From MADRE2 sp964397015 (GTDB lineage Bacteria; Desulfobacterota; Desulfobacteria; Desulfobacterales; Desulfobacteraceae), in assembly GCA_964397015.1 (NCBI GenBank), contig CAYNHL010000088.1:1-15612 (forward strand): DNA of 15,612 nucleotides, in the 5' to 3' direction. This document shows, one piece after another, positions 8,251 to 15,612 of this stretch (positions within the stretch are counted from its first letter, which is position 1; each line of letters begins with the position of its first letter). Below the pieces are notes generated by a model. It did not search any database. It was not told the DNA's origin and was given only the letters and a program-made list of their open reading frames with translations. Made by a program: the position numbers and the translations under genes.

Positions 8251-11200
8251 ATGGCAAAACGCATACTGCAGCCGCAAAATGATCCGTTATGGTACAAGGA
8301 TGCGGTTATTTATCAGCTCCATATCAAAACCTTTTATGACAGCAATGGTGATGGTGTCGGTGATTTCAAGGGTCTTACCGAGAAACTGGGTTATCTGCAG
8401 GAACTGGGTGTCACCGCCCTGTGGCTGCTCCCTTTTTACCCTTCACCCATGCGTGATGACGGATACGACATAGCTGATTTCAAGGCCATCAACCCGGCAT
8501 TCGGAACGCTGGCAGATTTCAAGGCCTTTATGCGCGCTGCACGCAAACGGAACATGAAGGTGATTACAGAACTTGTGATCAACCATACATCGGACCAGCA
8601 TCCATGGTTCCAGCGGGCCCGCCGGTCAAAACCGGGCAGTGCCTGGCGCAATTTTTACGTGTGGAGCGATACTCCTGAAAAATACAAGGATGCCCGCATT
8701 ATTTTCCAGGATTTCGAGAGCAGCAACTGGACCTGGGATCCAGTAGCCGGAGCCTATTTCTGGCACCGGTTCTACTCCCATCAGCCAGATCTCAACTACG
8801 ACAACCCAAGGGTGCATGAAGCTATCTTTAAAGCCCTGGATTTCTGGATGGACATGGGGGTGGATGGTTTGCGTCTGGATGCCATTCCCTACCTCTACGA
8901 GCGGGAAGGGACCAATTGCGAAAATCTTTTGGAAACCCATGCGTTTCTCAAAAAACTTCGGCAGCGGATGGATGAAAAATACCAGGGAAGGATGCTTCTG
9001 GCTGAAGCCAACCAGTGGCCTGAGGATGCAGTGCAATATTTCGGGGACGGTGATGAATGCCATATGAGCTTTCATTTCCCCCTGATGCCCAGGCTCTACA
9101 TGGCAGTGCACATGGAAAGCCGGTTTCCTGTAACTGAAATCATTGACACCACGCCGGCCATCCCGGAATCCTGTCAATGGGCCATTTTTTTGCGTAACCA
9201 CGATGAGCTGACCCTGGAAATGGTCACTGATGAAGAGCGTGATTATATGTACAGGGCATATGCCAGGGATGATAGAATGCGCCTGAACTTAGGTATCCGC
9301 AGGCGCCTTGCCCCCCTCATGGGCAACCATCGCCGCAGGATTGAACTGATGTATGCACTGCTGCTGTGTTTGCCTGGTACTCCCATCCTCTATTACGGGG
9401 ATGAAATCGGAATGGGTGACAATATCTACCTGGGTGACAGAAACGGGGTGCGAACGCCCATGCAGTGGAGCCCGGACCGCAATGCCGGTTTTTCCCGGTG
9501 CAACCCCCACCAGCTCTATCTGCCGGTGATCACCGATCCTGAATATCACTTTGGGGTGCTCAACGTCGAAGCCCAGAAGCAGAACCGCCATTCTCTTTTC
9601 TGGTGGATACGGCGGCTGCTCACACTGCGCAGCCGGATCCCGGCTTTCAGCAGGGGGGATCTGGTTTTTGTGGAGCCGGAAAATCCCAAAATACTGGCTT
9701 TTGTCCGGCAGTATGAAAATCAGTCTGTGCTGGTGGTGGTCAATCTTTCGCGGTTTGTGCAGTATGCTGAACTTGATATGCATGACTATGAAGGGGCCAT
9801 ACCGGTGGAGATTTTCAGCAACACGCCCTTTCCGGGCATCACCGGTGATCCCTATTTTATTACCCTGGGTCCTCATGGTTTTTACTGGTTTTTGCTTACT
9901 CCCCAAATGGATACTGACATTGACACCGTCACGGAAACCGACCTGCCGGTATTTGAGGTCCAGACAAGATGGAGTGAGGTGATTTCGGGGCCTCAGCGCG
10001 AACGTCTCGAGAAAATACTGAGGCCATATATCCAGGGTTCCAGGTGGTTTGGTGCCAAAAACAGCCGTATCACTTCCGTTGCTTTGCGTGATTCACTGCC
10101 TGTCGGCAGTCATGATTTGACAGGCTTTATTCTCATGGTGTCCCTGGGTTACACCGATGGGGCCGCAGAAACCTATATCCTTCCGGTCACCTATCTGCCC
10201 CGCGCAGACAGCCAAAAGGTTCTGGAAGATCATCCCCGGGCTGTTATGGCACACATTAAAATCAAGTCCGGCCAGGCGGATGGTTTTCTTGTGGATGGCC
10301 TGGTTCACACAGGTTTTTGTAACGTGCTTCTGGAAATGATCTATCGCCGTCAACGTATAAAAGGTATAGAAGGAAGGCTCACTGCCTCGCATGTATCCGC
10401 TTTCAAAGCATTGTATGAAACCGGGCAATTGCCCTGGGAGACGAAAGTGGCGGGGGTGGAGCAGAGCAATACATCCATTATTTTCGGGCATCGCTTCATC
10501 CTGAAACTTTTTCGACGTCTCCAGGAAGGGATCAATCCGGATCTGGAGATTTCCCGTTTCCTTACCGCCAGGGGGTTTGCCGGTCTGCCCGGGCTTGCCG
10601 GCTGCCTGGAGTACACCCGGAGTAAAGAAGCGCCCTGTACGGTAGGTCTTCTCCAGGAATATGTGGACAACCAGGGAGATGCCTGGAAGTATACGCTCGG
10701 CAGTCTGTCCGAATACTTTGAACGTGTGCTGGAAGCCCGGGATGAAGCCGTGGCTTTTGTACCTGAAAAGGGCCTGCTGGATTTAAGCCAAGTACCCGTT
10801 CCTGCCGAGATCGAAGCCCTGATCGGCTTCTACCTGGACTCTTCGCGTCTGCTGGCACAAAGGACTGCTGATATGCATGCGGCACTGGCATCCGGGTCCC
10901 AGGATTCTTTGTTTAAACCGGAACCATTTACCAAACTTTACCAGCGTTCGCTTTTCCAGTCCATGGCTTCCATGACGGGCCGGATTCTGATCCAGCTGGA
11001 AAAGCGTATCAAAGCCAGGAAAAATCCCTTGCCCGAAGAGATAAAGGCTGCCGGGGAACAGGTGCTGGACCGCAGGCATGAGATCATAAACCGGTTCAGT
11101 GCACTGACAAACCGCAAAATCGGTGCCATGCGCCTGCGGTGCCACGGCGATTTTCACCTGGGCCAGGTATTGTATACCGGCAAGGATTTTGTGATCATTG

Positions 11201-11598
11201 ATTTCGAAGGCGAGCCGGCCCGTCCCGTAAGCGAACGGCGCATCAAGCGATCGCCGCTTCGGGATGTGGCAGGTCTTCTGCGTTCGTTCCACTATGCATG
11301 TCATTTTGCCCTGCAGGTGGAAGAAACCCGGGGCATGTTTGCTTTGGAAATGCGGGCTGCCATGGAGGCCAGGGCTGAAGCATGGCGGCTGTGGGTGAGT
11401 GCGCAGTACCTGCATGAATATCTTGCAAGAAGTGCTGATGCCGGTTTTCTTCCAGAAACCCGGGAAGAGACCGCAATTCTTTTGAATGCCTATCTCATGG
11501 AAAAAGCCGTATATGAACTCGGTTATGAGATGAACAACCGCCCCGACTGGATTGGCATACCCCTTAAGGGAATCGTTCTTTTGTTAAATGAAACTTAA
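8251..11598 (+). CDS. treS: Trehalose synthase-maltokinase fusion (TreS-Mak/Pep2)
   Basis: A bifunctional 1115-residue enzyme. The N-terminal GH13 TreS part (about 1-560) interconverts trehalose and maltose. It begins with the DAVIYQLH and FYDSNGDGVGDF motifs and shows the nucleophile in GLRLDAIPYL (Asp210), acid/base in LLAEANQWPED (Glu252) and RNHDEL (Asp318). The C-terminal maltokinase part (from about 575) uses ATP to make maltose-1-phosphate. It opens with the QGSRWFGAK cap motif and contains the aminoglycoside-phosphotransferase-like HGDFHLGQ (Asp967, catalytic) and IIDFEGEP (Asp984, metal binding). In actinobacteria the two activities are separate proteins that form a TreS-Pep2 complex; covalent fusion is common in proteobacteria. 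AAAGGA lies 10 bases before the ATG. Placement directly after glgE and 17 bases before glgB fits channelling of trehalose into glucan. Both active sites look intact, with no frameshift. Confidence 0.96.
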   Translation: MAKRILQPQNDPLWYKDAVIYQLHIKTFYDSNGDGVGDFKGLTEKLGYLQELGVTALWLLPFYPSPMRDDGYDIADFKAINPAFGTLADFKAFMRAARKRNMKVITELVINHTSDQHPWFQRARRSKPGSAWRNFYVWSDTPEKYKDARIIFQDFESSNWTWDPVAGAYFWHRFYSHQPDLNYDNPRVHEAIFKALDFWMDMGVDGLRLDAIPYLYEREGTNCENLLETHAFLKKLRQRMDEKYQGRMLLAEANQWPEDAVQYFGDGDECHMSFHFPLMPRLYMAVHMESRFPVTEIIDTTPAIPESCQWAIFLRNHDELTLEMVTDEERDYMYRAYARDDRMRLNLGIRRRLAPLMGNHRRRIELMYALLLCLPGTPILYYGDEIGMGDNIYLGDRNGVRTPMQWSPDRNAGFSRCNPHQLYLPVITDPEYHFGVLNVEAQKQNRHSLFWWIRRLLTLRSRIPAFSRGDLVFVEPENPKILAFVRQYENQSVLVVVNLSRFVQYAELDMHDYEGAIPVEIFSNTPFPGITGDPYFITLGPHGFYWFLLTPQMDTDIDTVTETDLPVFEVQTRWSEVISGPQRERLEKILRPYIQGSRWFGAKNSRITSVALRDSLPVGSHDLTGFILMVSLGYTDGAAETYILPVTYLPRADSQKVLEDHPRAVMAHIKIKSGQADGFLVDGLVHTGFCNVLLEMIYRRQRIKGIEGRLTASHVSAFKALYETGQLPWETKVAGVEQSNTSIIFGHRFILKLFRRLQEGINPDLEISRFLTARGFAGLPGLAGCLEYTRSKEAPCTVGLLQEYVDNQGDAWKYTLGSLSEYFERVLEARDEAVAFVPEKGLLDLSQVPVPAEIEALIGFYLDSSRLLAQRTADMHAALASGSQDSLFKPEPFTKLYQRSLFQSMASMTGRILIQLEKRIKARKNPLPEEIKAAGEQVLDRRHEIINRFSALTNRKIGAMRLRCHGDFHLGQVLYTGKDFVIIDFEGEPARPVSERRIKRSPLRDVAGLLRSFHYACHFALQVEETRGMFALEMRAAMEARAEAWRLWVSAQYLHEYLARSADAGFLPETREETAILLNAYLMEKAVYELGYEMNNRPDWIGIPLKGIVLLLNET

Positions 11599-11605
11599 AA
11601 TTTGC

Positions 11606-11610
11606 GGAGG
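11606..11610 (+). promoter_or_regulatory. Strong ribosome binding site of glgB
   Basis: GGAGG, 5 bases before ATG 11616, is the closest match to the 16S anti-Shine-Dalgarno sequence among the gene starts of this window. It suggests glgB is translated efficiently on its own rather than only by coupling. Confidence 0.55.
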
Positions 11611-11615
11611 CCAAC

Positions 11616-13619
11616 ATGCCTGATCAAGATAACGACACACTGCAGCCAGAAACGGTGATCAATCCCGATAACAGCCTGTTGACAAACGATGATGTTTTTT
11701 TGTTCAACGAAGGAAGCCATTTTTGTCTGTACGACAAACTAGGTGCCCATCCAATGGAAATTGACGGTCAAAAGGGTTTTTATTTTGCCGTGTGGGCGCC
11801 CAATGCCAGGGCGGTTTCTGTTACAGGATCATTCAACGACTGGAATAACACCCGAAATCCTTTGACACCACGGGCAAGTTCAGGGATATGGGAAGGATTC
11901 ATACCGGGTCTCAAGTCCGGGACATTGTACAAATATCATATCCGTTCCACTCAGGAACAATACCGGGTGGACAAAACCGACCCGTTCGCTTTTTACACCG
12001 AACTGTCACCACAGACCGCCTCTGTGACCTGGGATCTGGCCCATGAATGGGAAGATGACGCCTGGATGGAAAGCCGCAGCTCCATCGATATAAAATCAGC
12101 CCCCATGACTGTCTATGAAATGCACCTGGGTTCGTGGATGCGGATACCGGAAGAAAAAAACCGGTTCCCCACTTACCGGGAACTGGCTGAAAAACTGCCC
12201 GACTACCTTTTGAAGATGGGCTTCACCCATGTGGAGTTTTTGCCGGTAATGGAACATCCCTTTTACGGAAGCTGGGGATATCAGTGCTTGGGCTACTTTG
12301 CCCCCAGCAGCCGTTTTGGTACACCCCAGGATTTCATGTATCTGGTGGACTGCCTGCACCAGAAAGGTATCGGCGTGATTCTGGACTGGGTTCCGTCCCA
12401 TTTTCCCAGTGATGAGCATGGTCTGGGTTATTTTGACGGCACCCATCTTTTTGAACACGAAGACCCGCGCAAAGGGTTTCATCCGGACTGGAAGAGCCTG
12501 ATTTTCAATTACGGCCGTAACGAGGTTGTCAGCTATCTTATCAGCAGCGCCCTGTTCTGGCTGGAAAAATATCACATAGACGGGTTCCGGGTGGATGCGG
12601 TCGCCTCGATGCTGTATCTGGATTATTCCAGGAAAGCCGATGAATGGATTCCAAACATATACGGGGGCCGGGAGAACCTGGAAGCGGTTGCTTTTCTCAA
12701 GCGGTTCAACGAGGAGATTCATGAAAATTTTCCCGGGACAGTTACCATTGCCGAGGAATCAACTGACTGGCCCATGGTTTCCAGACCGGTTCACCTGGGG
12801 GGACTGGGTTTTGACATGAAATGGGACATGGGTTGGATGCACGACACCCTGGCTTATATGTCCATAGATCCCATCCACCGCAGCTTTCATCATGACAGAC
12901 TGACCTTCCGGATGATATATGCCTTTAATGAAAACTATGTGCTCCCTTTGTCCCATGATGAGGTCGTTCACGGCAAGGGGGCGTTGCTGGGTAAAATGCC
13001 CGGAGACGAGTGGCAGAAGTTTGCAAATTTGCGGCTGCTTTTTGGATACATGTACGCCCAGCCGGCCAAAAAACTTATTTTCATGGGTGGCGAGATCGGC
13101 CAGAGCAGGGAATGGAACCATGACAGCAGCCTGGACTGGCATCTGCTGGAAAACCATTTCAACAAAGGCCTTCAGCGATGGATAGAGGACCTGAACCAGT
13201 TTTATCGAAAGACCCCTGCCATGCATGCAAATGATTTTTCCCGGCAGGGATTCCAGTGGATCGACTGCAATGATGTGCAGCAGTCTACCCTCAGCCTTTT
13301 AAGGGTGGGCAGGGCTGAAAAAGAAAATATTATTGCTGTGTGTAATTTCACGCCCATACCCCGTCCCAATTACCGGGTAGGGGTTTTTGCAGACGGGATC
13401 TGGAACGAATGCCTCAACAGCGATGCGCAAGAATACGGCGGCAGCAACCAGGGGAGCCTCGGACAGATTGAAGCCTCCCCGGTGCCGGCCCACGGATTTT
13501 CCTTTTCCCTGAACCTGGTACTGCCGCCCCTGGGAATCGTTTTTTTTACAAAAATGCCGCTGGAACAGGATGCTCCGGCAGCAACTATTCCCCTCCAGGG
13601 GAAACAACTTGATAAATAA
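11616..13619 (+). CDS. glgB: 1,4-alpha-glucan branching enzyme (GH13)
   Basis: Cuts alpha-1,4 chains and reattaches them in alpha-1,6 linkage, making the branch points of the glucan built by GlgE and the synthases. It has 667 residues with one N-terminal CBM48 domain (about 40-130; FAVWAPNA and SFNDW motifs), so it is the shorter form lacking the extra N1 domain of the 728-residue E. coli enzyme. In the barrel I see YEMHLGSW, the substrate-site GYFAPSSRFG, the nucleophile in DGFRVDAVASM (Asp327), the acid/base in IAEES (Glu380) and LSHDEVVHGK (Asp448). A C-terminal all-beta domain follows, then a short tail rich in Ala, Pro and Gln. The start is ATG with GGAGG 5 bases upstream. It sits between treS-mak and the GT4 synthase, and its stop overlaps the ribosome binding site of the latter. 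Confidence 0.96.
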   Translation: MPDQDNDTLQPETVINPDNSLLTNDDVFLFNEGSHFCLYDKLGAHPMEIDGQKGFYFAVWAPNARAVSVTGSFNDWNNTRNPLTPRASSGIWEGFIPGLKSGTLYKYHIRSTQEQYRVDKTDPFAFYTELSPQTASVTWDLAHEWEDDAWMESRSSIDIKSAPMTVYEMHLGSWMRIPEEKNRFPTYRELAEKLPDYLLKMGFTHVEFLPVMEHPFYGSWGYQCLGYFAPSSRFGTPQDFMYLVDCLHQKGIGVILDWVPSHFPSDEHGLGYFDGTHLFEHEDPRKGFHPDWKSLIFNYGRNEVVSYLISSALFWLEKYHIDGFRVDAVASMLYLDYSRKADEWIPNIYGGRENLEAVAFLKRFNEEIHENFPGTVTIAEESTDWPMVSRPVHLGGLGFDMKWDMGWMHDTLAYMSIDPIHRSFHHDRLTFRMIYAFNENYVLPLSHDEVVHGKGALLGKMPGDEWQKFANLRLLFGYMYAQPAKKLIFMGGEIGQSREWNHDSSLDWHLLENHFNKGLQRWIEDLNQFYRKTPAMHANDFSRQGFQWIDCNDVQQSTLSLLRVGRAEKENIIAVCNFTPIPRPNYRVGVFADGIWNECLNSDAQEYGGSNQGSLGQIEASPVPAHGFSFSLNLVLPPLGIVFFTKMPLEQDAPAATIPLQGKQLDK

Positions 13620-13630
13620 AGGTATGAACA

Positions 13631-14860
13631 ATGAAAGCATTAATTTTGACCAATGAGTGTCCCCCCCATATTTACGGTGGTGCCGGTGTTCATGTGGACC
13701 ATCTGCTCCGGGAATTGACAGCGATGTCGTCGGGAACAGATTCGTTCGATGTCCTGTGTTTCGGAGACCAGAACCTGTCTGACCCCCATCTGCAGGTGAC
13801 CGGAGTGCCCCAAACTTTTTTCCGGATACCTGAACTCAAACGGTCCAGACTTGGCGACACCCTGCTGCGTAATGCCGTCATGACGGCTACTGCAGATGCG
13901 GCAGACATAATCCACTGCCACACCTGGTACACCTATATGGCCGGGTGTCTGCTCAGAGAAATTCTTGCAGCCCCCCTGGTCGTCACCACACATTCTCTCG
14001 AGCCCCACCGTCCCTGGAAAAAAGAGCAGCTCGGTGACAGCTACCATGCTACCTGCTGGCTGGAAAAAACAGCCATGGAAAATGCGGACGGTATTATCGC
14101 CGTGTCTGAAACAATGAAACAGAACGTGATGGATCTTTACCAGATTCATCCTGAAAAGATTCATGTCATTTATAACGGGGTGGATACCCGGTTTTTTTGT
14201 AAAACCTTGCGGCCGGATATTCTCAAAACCTACGGCATCGATCCGGACAAACCCTATATCCTTTTTGTGGGCAGGATTACCCGTCAAAAGGGAATCATGC
14301 ATCTGATCCGGGCCATTTCCATGGTGGATCCGGGAGTACAGACAGTGCTGTGTGCGAGTGCACCCGATACCGGAAAAATTGCACAGGAAATGGAAACCGG
14401 GGTGGAAAAAGCCAGGCAGACGACGGGCCGGGATATTCTCTGGATTTCTAAAACAATCCCATTGCAGGATCTGCCGGTTCTTTACAGCCATGCCGCTGTT
14501 TTTGTATGCCCTTCGGTATATGAACCCTTCGGCATAATCAACCTCGAGGCCGGGGCCTGTGGTACACCGGTCGTGGCTGCAGCTGTCGGTGGGATTCCTG
14601 AAGTGGTGATCCATGAAAAAACCGGGCTTCTGGTTCCCTTTGCAGCAAAAGAAGATGCCGAGCCCGCAAACCCGGAGAAATATGCGGCTGATCTGGCAGC
14701 TGCCATCAACAGCCTGATCCGGGCACCGGAAAAAAGAGTACAGATGGGTGCGGCAGCCCGTAAAAGAATAGAAGAACAGTTTTCATGGACCAGTATCGCC
14801 CGGCAGACCATGGGTTTTTATCATCACTTGATTCAAAAAAAGAATCTGAAAATCAGTTAG
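13631..14860 (+). CDS. glgM: GT4 ADP-glucose-dependent synthase, actinobacterial GlgA/GlgM type (probable maltose-1-phosphate synthase)
   Basis: A 409-residue GT-B glycosyltransferase of family 4. The N-terminus matches the mycobacterial GlgM (Rv1212c) group: ECPPHIYGGAGVHV (residues 9-22) and the diagnostic SLEPHRPWKKEQLG stretch. The nucleotide-sugar half has GRITRQKG (Arg215, Lys220) and the EX7E motif EPFGIINLE (Glu298, Glu306), followed by GTPVVAAAVGGIPEV. In mycobacteria this enzyme makes alpha-maltose-1-phosphate from ADP-glucose and glucose-1-phosphate for GlgE; older annotation calls the family glycogen synthase, Corynebacterium type. Clustering with glgE supports the maltose-1-phosphate role here, but sequence alone cannot rule out chain-elongating synthase activity. 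AAAGG lies 8 bases before ATG 13631, overlapping the glgB stop. An ATG at 13624 is out of frame. It is the last + strand gene and converges with malQ, leaving 7 bases between stops. Confidence 0.9.
   Translation: MKALILTNECPPHIYGGAGVHVDHLLRELTAMSSGTDSFDVLCFGDQNLSDPHLQVTGVPQTFFRIPELKRSRLGDTLLRNAVMTATADAADIIHCHTWYTYMAGCLLREILAAPLVVTTHSLEPHRPWKKEQLGDSYHATCWLEKTAMENADGIIAVSETMKQNVMDLYQIHPEKIHVIYNGVDTRFFCKTLRPDILKTYGIDPDKPYILFVGRITRQKGIMHLIRAISMVDPGVQTVLCASAPDTGKIAQEMETGVEKARQTTGRDILWISKTIPLQDLPVLYSHAAVFVCPSVYEPFGIINLEAGACGTPVVAAAVGGIPEVVIHEKTGLLVPFAAKEDAEPANPEKYAADLAAAINSLIRAPEKRVQMGAAARKRIEEQFSWTSIARQTMGFYHHLIQKKNLKIS
14830..14856 (-). terminator. Possible weak transcription terminator for malQ, inside the glgM 3' end
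   Basis: Read on the - strand just past the malQ stop, a 4-bp stem (CTGA/TCAG, three-base loop) is followed two bases later by seven T residues. The T run is itself flanked by GATTC and GAATC, which could form a 5-bp stem. The stems are short and lie within coding sequence, so this may be chance. It is listed because there is no intergenic space for any other terminator. Confidence 0.22.
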
Positions 14861-14867
14861 ATGAAAC

Positions 14868-15612
14868 TTATCGACGGCCGTAGGCAGCCGTAGTCTCTTT
14901 AAGCCATTTGGCATGCTGTTTTGTCAATTTTTTCTTTGGCAGCCGCCACTGCCAGTTGTCCTGTGGAGCGCCCGGGTTGTTCAGGCGGGCATCTTTGCCC
15001 AGGCCAAGAATGTCCTGGAGCGGGATGATCACAGTATCTGCCACTGACATCATGGCCAGGCGTATCAACTGTTGATGGATATTTTCTGCACAAATATGCT
15101 TTCCCATATAGCGCTGCAGACGGGTCTTTGCCTGTGCCGTGAGCTCATGGTCATACCAGCCGCGGATCGTGTTGTTGTCATGGGTGCCGGTATATACAAC
15201 GCAGTTTCTGACATGGTTATGGGGCAAAAAGGCGCTGTTCGGAAAATCGTCACCAAAGGCAAACTGCAGCACCCGCATGCCGGGCAGTTGAAATTTTTGC
15301 ATGCATTCACGCACATCAGGTGTGATCGTTCCCAGGTCCTCGGCGATAACCGGCAGCCGGCCGAAGCGCCTGGTCAAGCTGGTGAAAAAATCATCCCCGG
15401 GTACCTGCACCCATTTTCCGTCAACAGCTGTTTTTGCCGAGGCTGAGACCTCCCAGTATGCAACCAGCCCCCTGAAATGATCTATGCGCACCACGTCAAA
15501 CATCTCAAAGTTTTGGGCAAACCGTTTCAGCCACCAGGAGTAATCGTTTTCCTGCATGTATTGCCAGTCGTACACCGGGTGGCCCCAGAGCTGGCCGGTA
15601 TCGCTGAAGTAA
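14868..15612 (-). CDS. malQ: 4-alpha-glucanotransferase (amylomaltase, GH77), 5' end outside window
   Basis: Disproportionates maltooligosaccharides by moving alpha-1,4-glucan segments between chains, releasing glucose. Only the C-terminal portion, about 247 residues, is seen. The frame stays open to the window edge with FSDTGQLWGHPVYDW, a typical mid-protein amylomaltase motif, so the GTG at 15575 is an internal valine. The GH77 catalytic triad is complete: nucleophile Asp in VVRIDHFRG (codon 15480-15482), acid/base Glu in VIAEDLG (15339-15341), and Asp in YTGTHDNNT (15177-15179). The protein ends with the usual NWQWRLP stretch and a basic tail. A full enzyme is about 500 residues, so roughly half is missing. 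It is transcribed toward the glucan operon and shares its theme but must have its own promoter to the right. In this context it could recycle short maltooligosaccharides released from the glucan. Confidence 0.95.
   Translation of the reverse strand, partial: YFSDTGQLWGHPVYDWQYMQENDYSWWLKRFAQNFEMFDVVRIDHFRGLVAYWEVSASAKTAVDGKWVQVPGDDFFTSLTRRFGRLPVIAEDLGTITPDVRECMQKFQLPGMRVLQFAFGDDFPNSAFLPHNHVRNCVVYTGTHDNNTIRGWYDHELTAQAKTRLQRYMGKHICAENIHQQLIRLAMMSVADTVIIPLQDILGLGKDARLNNPGAPQDNWQWRLPKKKLTKQHAKWLKETTAAYGRR

Noticed and set aside
13640..14614. A 324-codon open frame on the - strand opposite the GT4 gene
   Set aside because: It lies wholly opposite a well-supported gene, shows no recognisable domain, and its composition (many Cys, His, Arg, Gly) is typical of a reverse-frame shadow. 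The same applies to other long - strand frames at 6679-7317, 9289-9906, 10783-11415 and 12096-12722.
11588..14870. The ten bases ATGAAACTTA occur both at the treS-mak end (11588-11597) and after the GT4 stop (14861-14870)
   Set aside because: A ten-base match in 15 kb is weak, the two sites have different roles, and no flanking similarity is seen. Not treated as a repeat or attachment site.
15072..15446. A 124-codon + strand open frame opposite malQ
   Set aside because: malQ carries a complete GH77 active site on the other strand; this frame matches nothing I recognise and has no good ribosome binding site.
1..15612. A wholly new defence, secretion or mobile system
   Set aside because: Every gene belongs to a recognisable enzyme or transporter family, coding style is even across the window, and no transposase, integrase, toxin, nuclease or repeat array was seen.

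Overview
The window reads as bacterial chromosome with moderate GC content, densely packed with long genes and carrying AAAGGA-type ribosome binding sites. Gene content and style suggest a Gram-negative bacterium, perhaps a sulfate-reducing Desulfobacterota (Desulfobacteraceae-like). That placement is inferred from overall protein character, not from a marker gene. I see no RNA gene, insertion sequence, integrase, CRISPR array or origin, and no gene-free stretch longer than 60 bases.

Layout. Seven genes run head to tail on the + strand, with gaps of 11 to 64 bases: (1) the 3' part of a P2A-type (Ca2+-ATPase-like) cation pump, cut by the window start; (2) a fusion of a two-HKD phospholipase D/cardiolipin-synthase-like enzyme with a C-terminal VTT (DedA/SNARE-associated) membrane domain; (3) a divergent GT5 glycogen synthase, GlgA; (4) the maltosyltransferase GlgE; (5) a trehalose synthase-maltokinase fusion, TreS-Mak; (6) the branching enzyme GlgB; (7) a GT4 ADP-glucose-using synthase of the actinobacterial GlgA/GlgM type. 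An eighth gene, malQ (4-alpha-glucanotransferase), converges from the - strand. Its stop is 7 bases from the GT4 stop, and its 5' part lies beyond the window end.

How the genes fit together. Genes 3 to 7 encode the GlgE route to branched alpha-glucan with both known supplies of maltose-1-phosphate. TreS isomerises trehalose to maltose and the fused Mak phosphorylates it. In parallel, the GT4 enzyme can make maltose-1-phosphate from ADP-glucose and glucose-1-phosphate. GlgE adds maltosyl units to the glucan, GlgB branches it, the GT5 enzyme may elongate chains from ADP-glucose, and MalQ rearranges maltooligosaccharides. GlgC, a glycogen phosphorylase, a debranching enzyme and trehalose synthesis genes (OtsAB, TreYZ) are not in the window.

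The GlgE pathway itself is known. The parts most worth a second look are the full clustering in this probable lineage, the two unrelated ADP-glucose synthases bracketing it, the unusual middle of the GT5 enzyme, the PLD-VTT fusion, and the tight linkage of an ion pump and a lipid enzyme to carbon storage genes. I found no convincing evidence for a wholly undescribed system.
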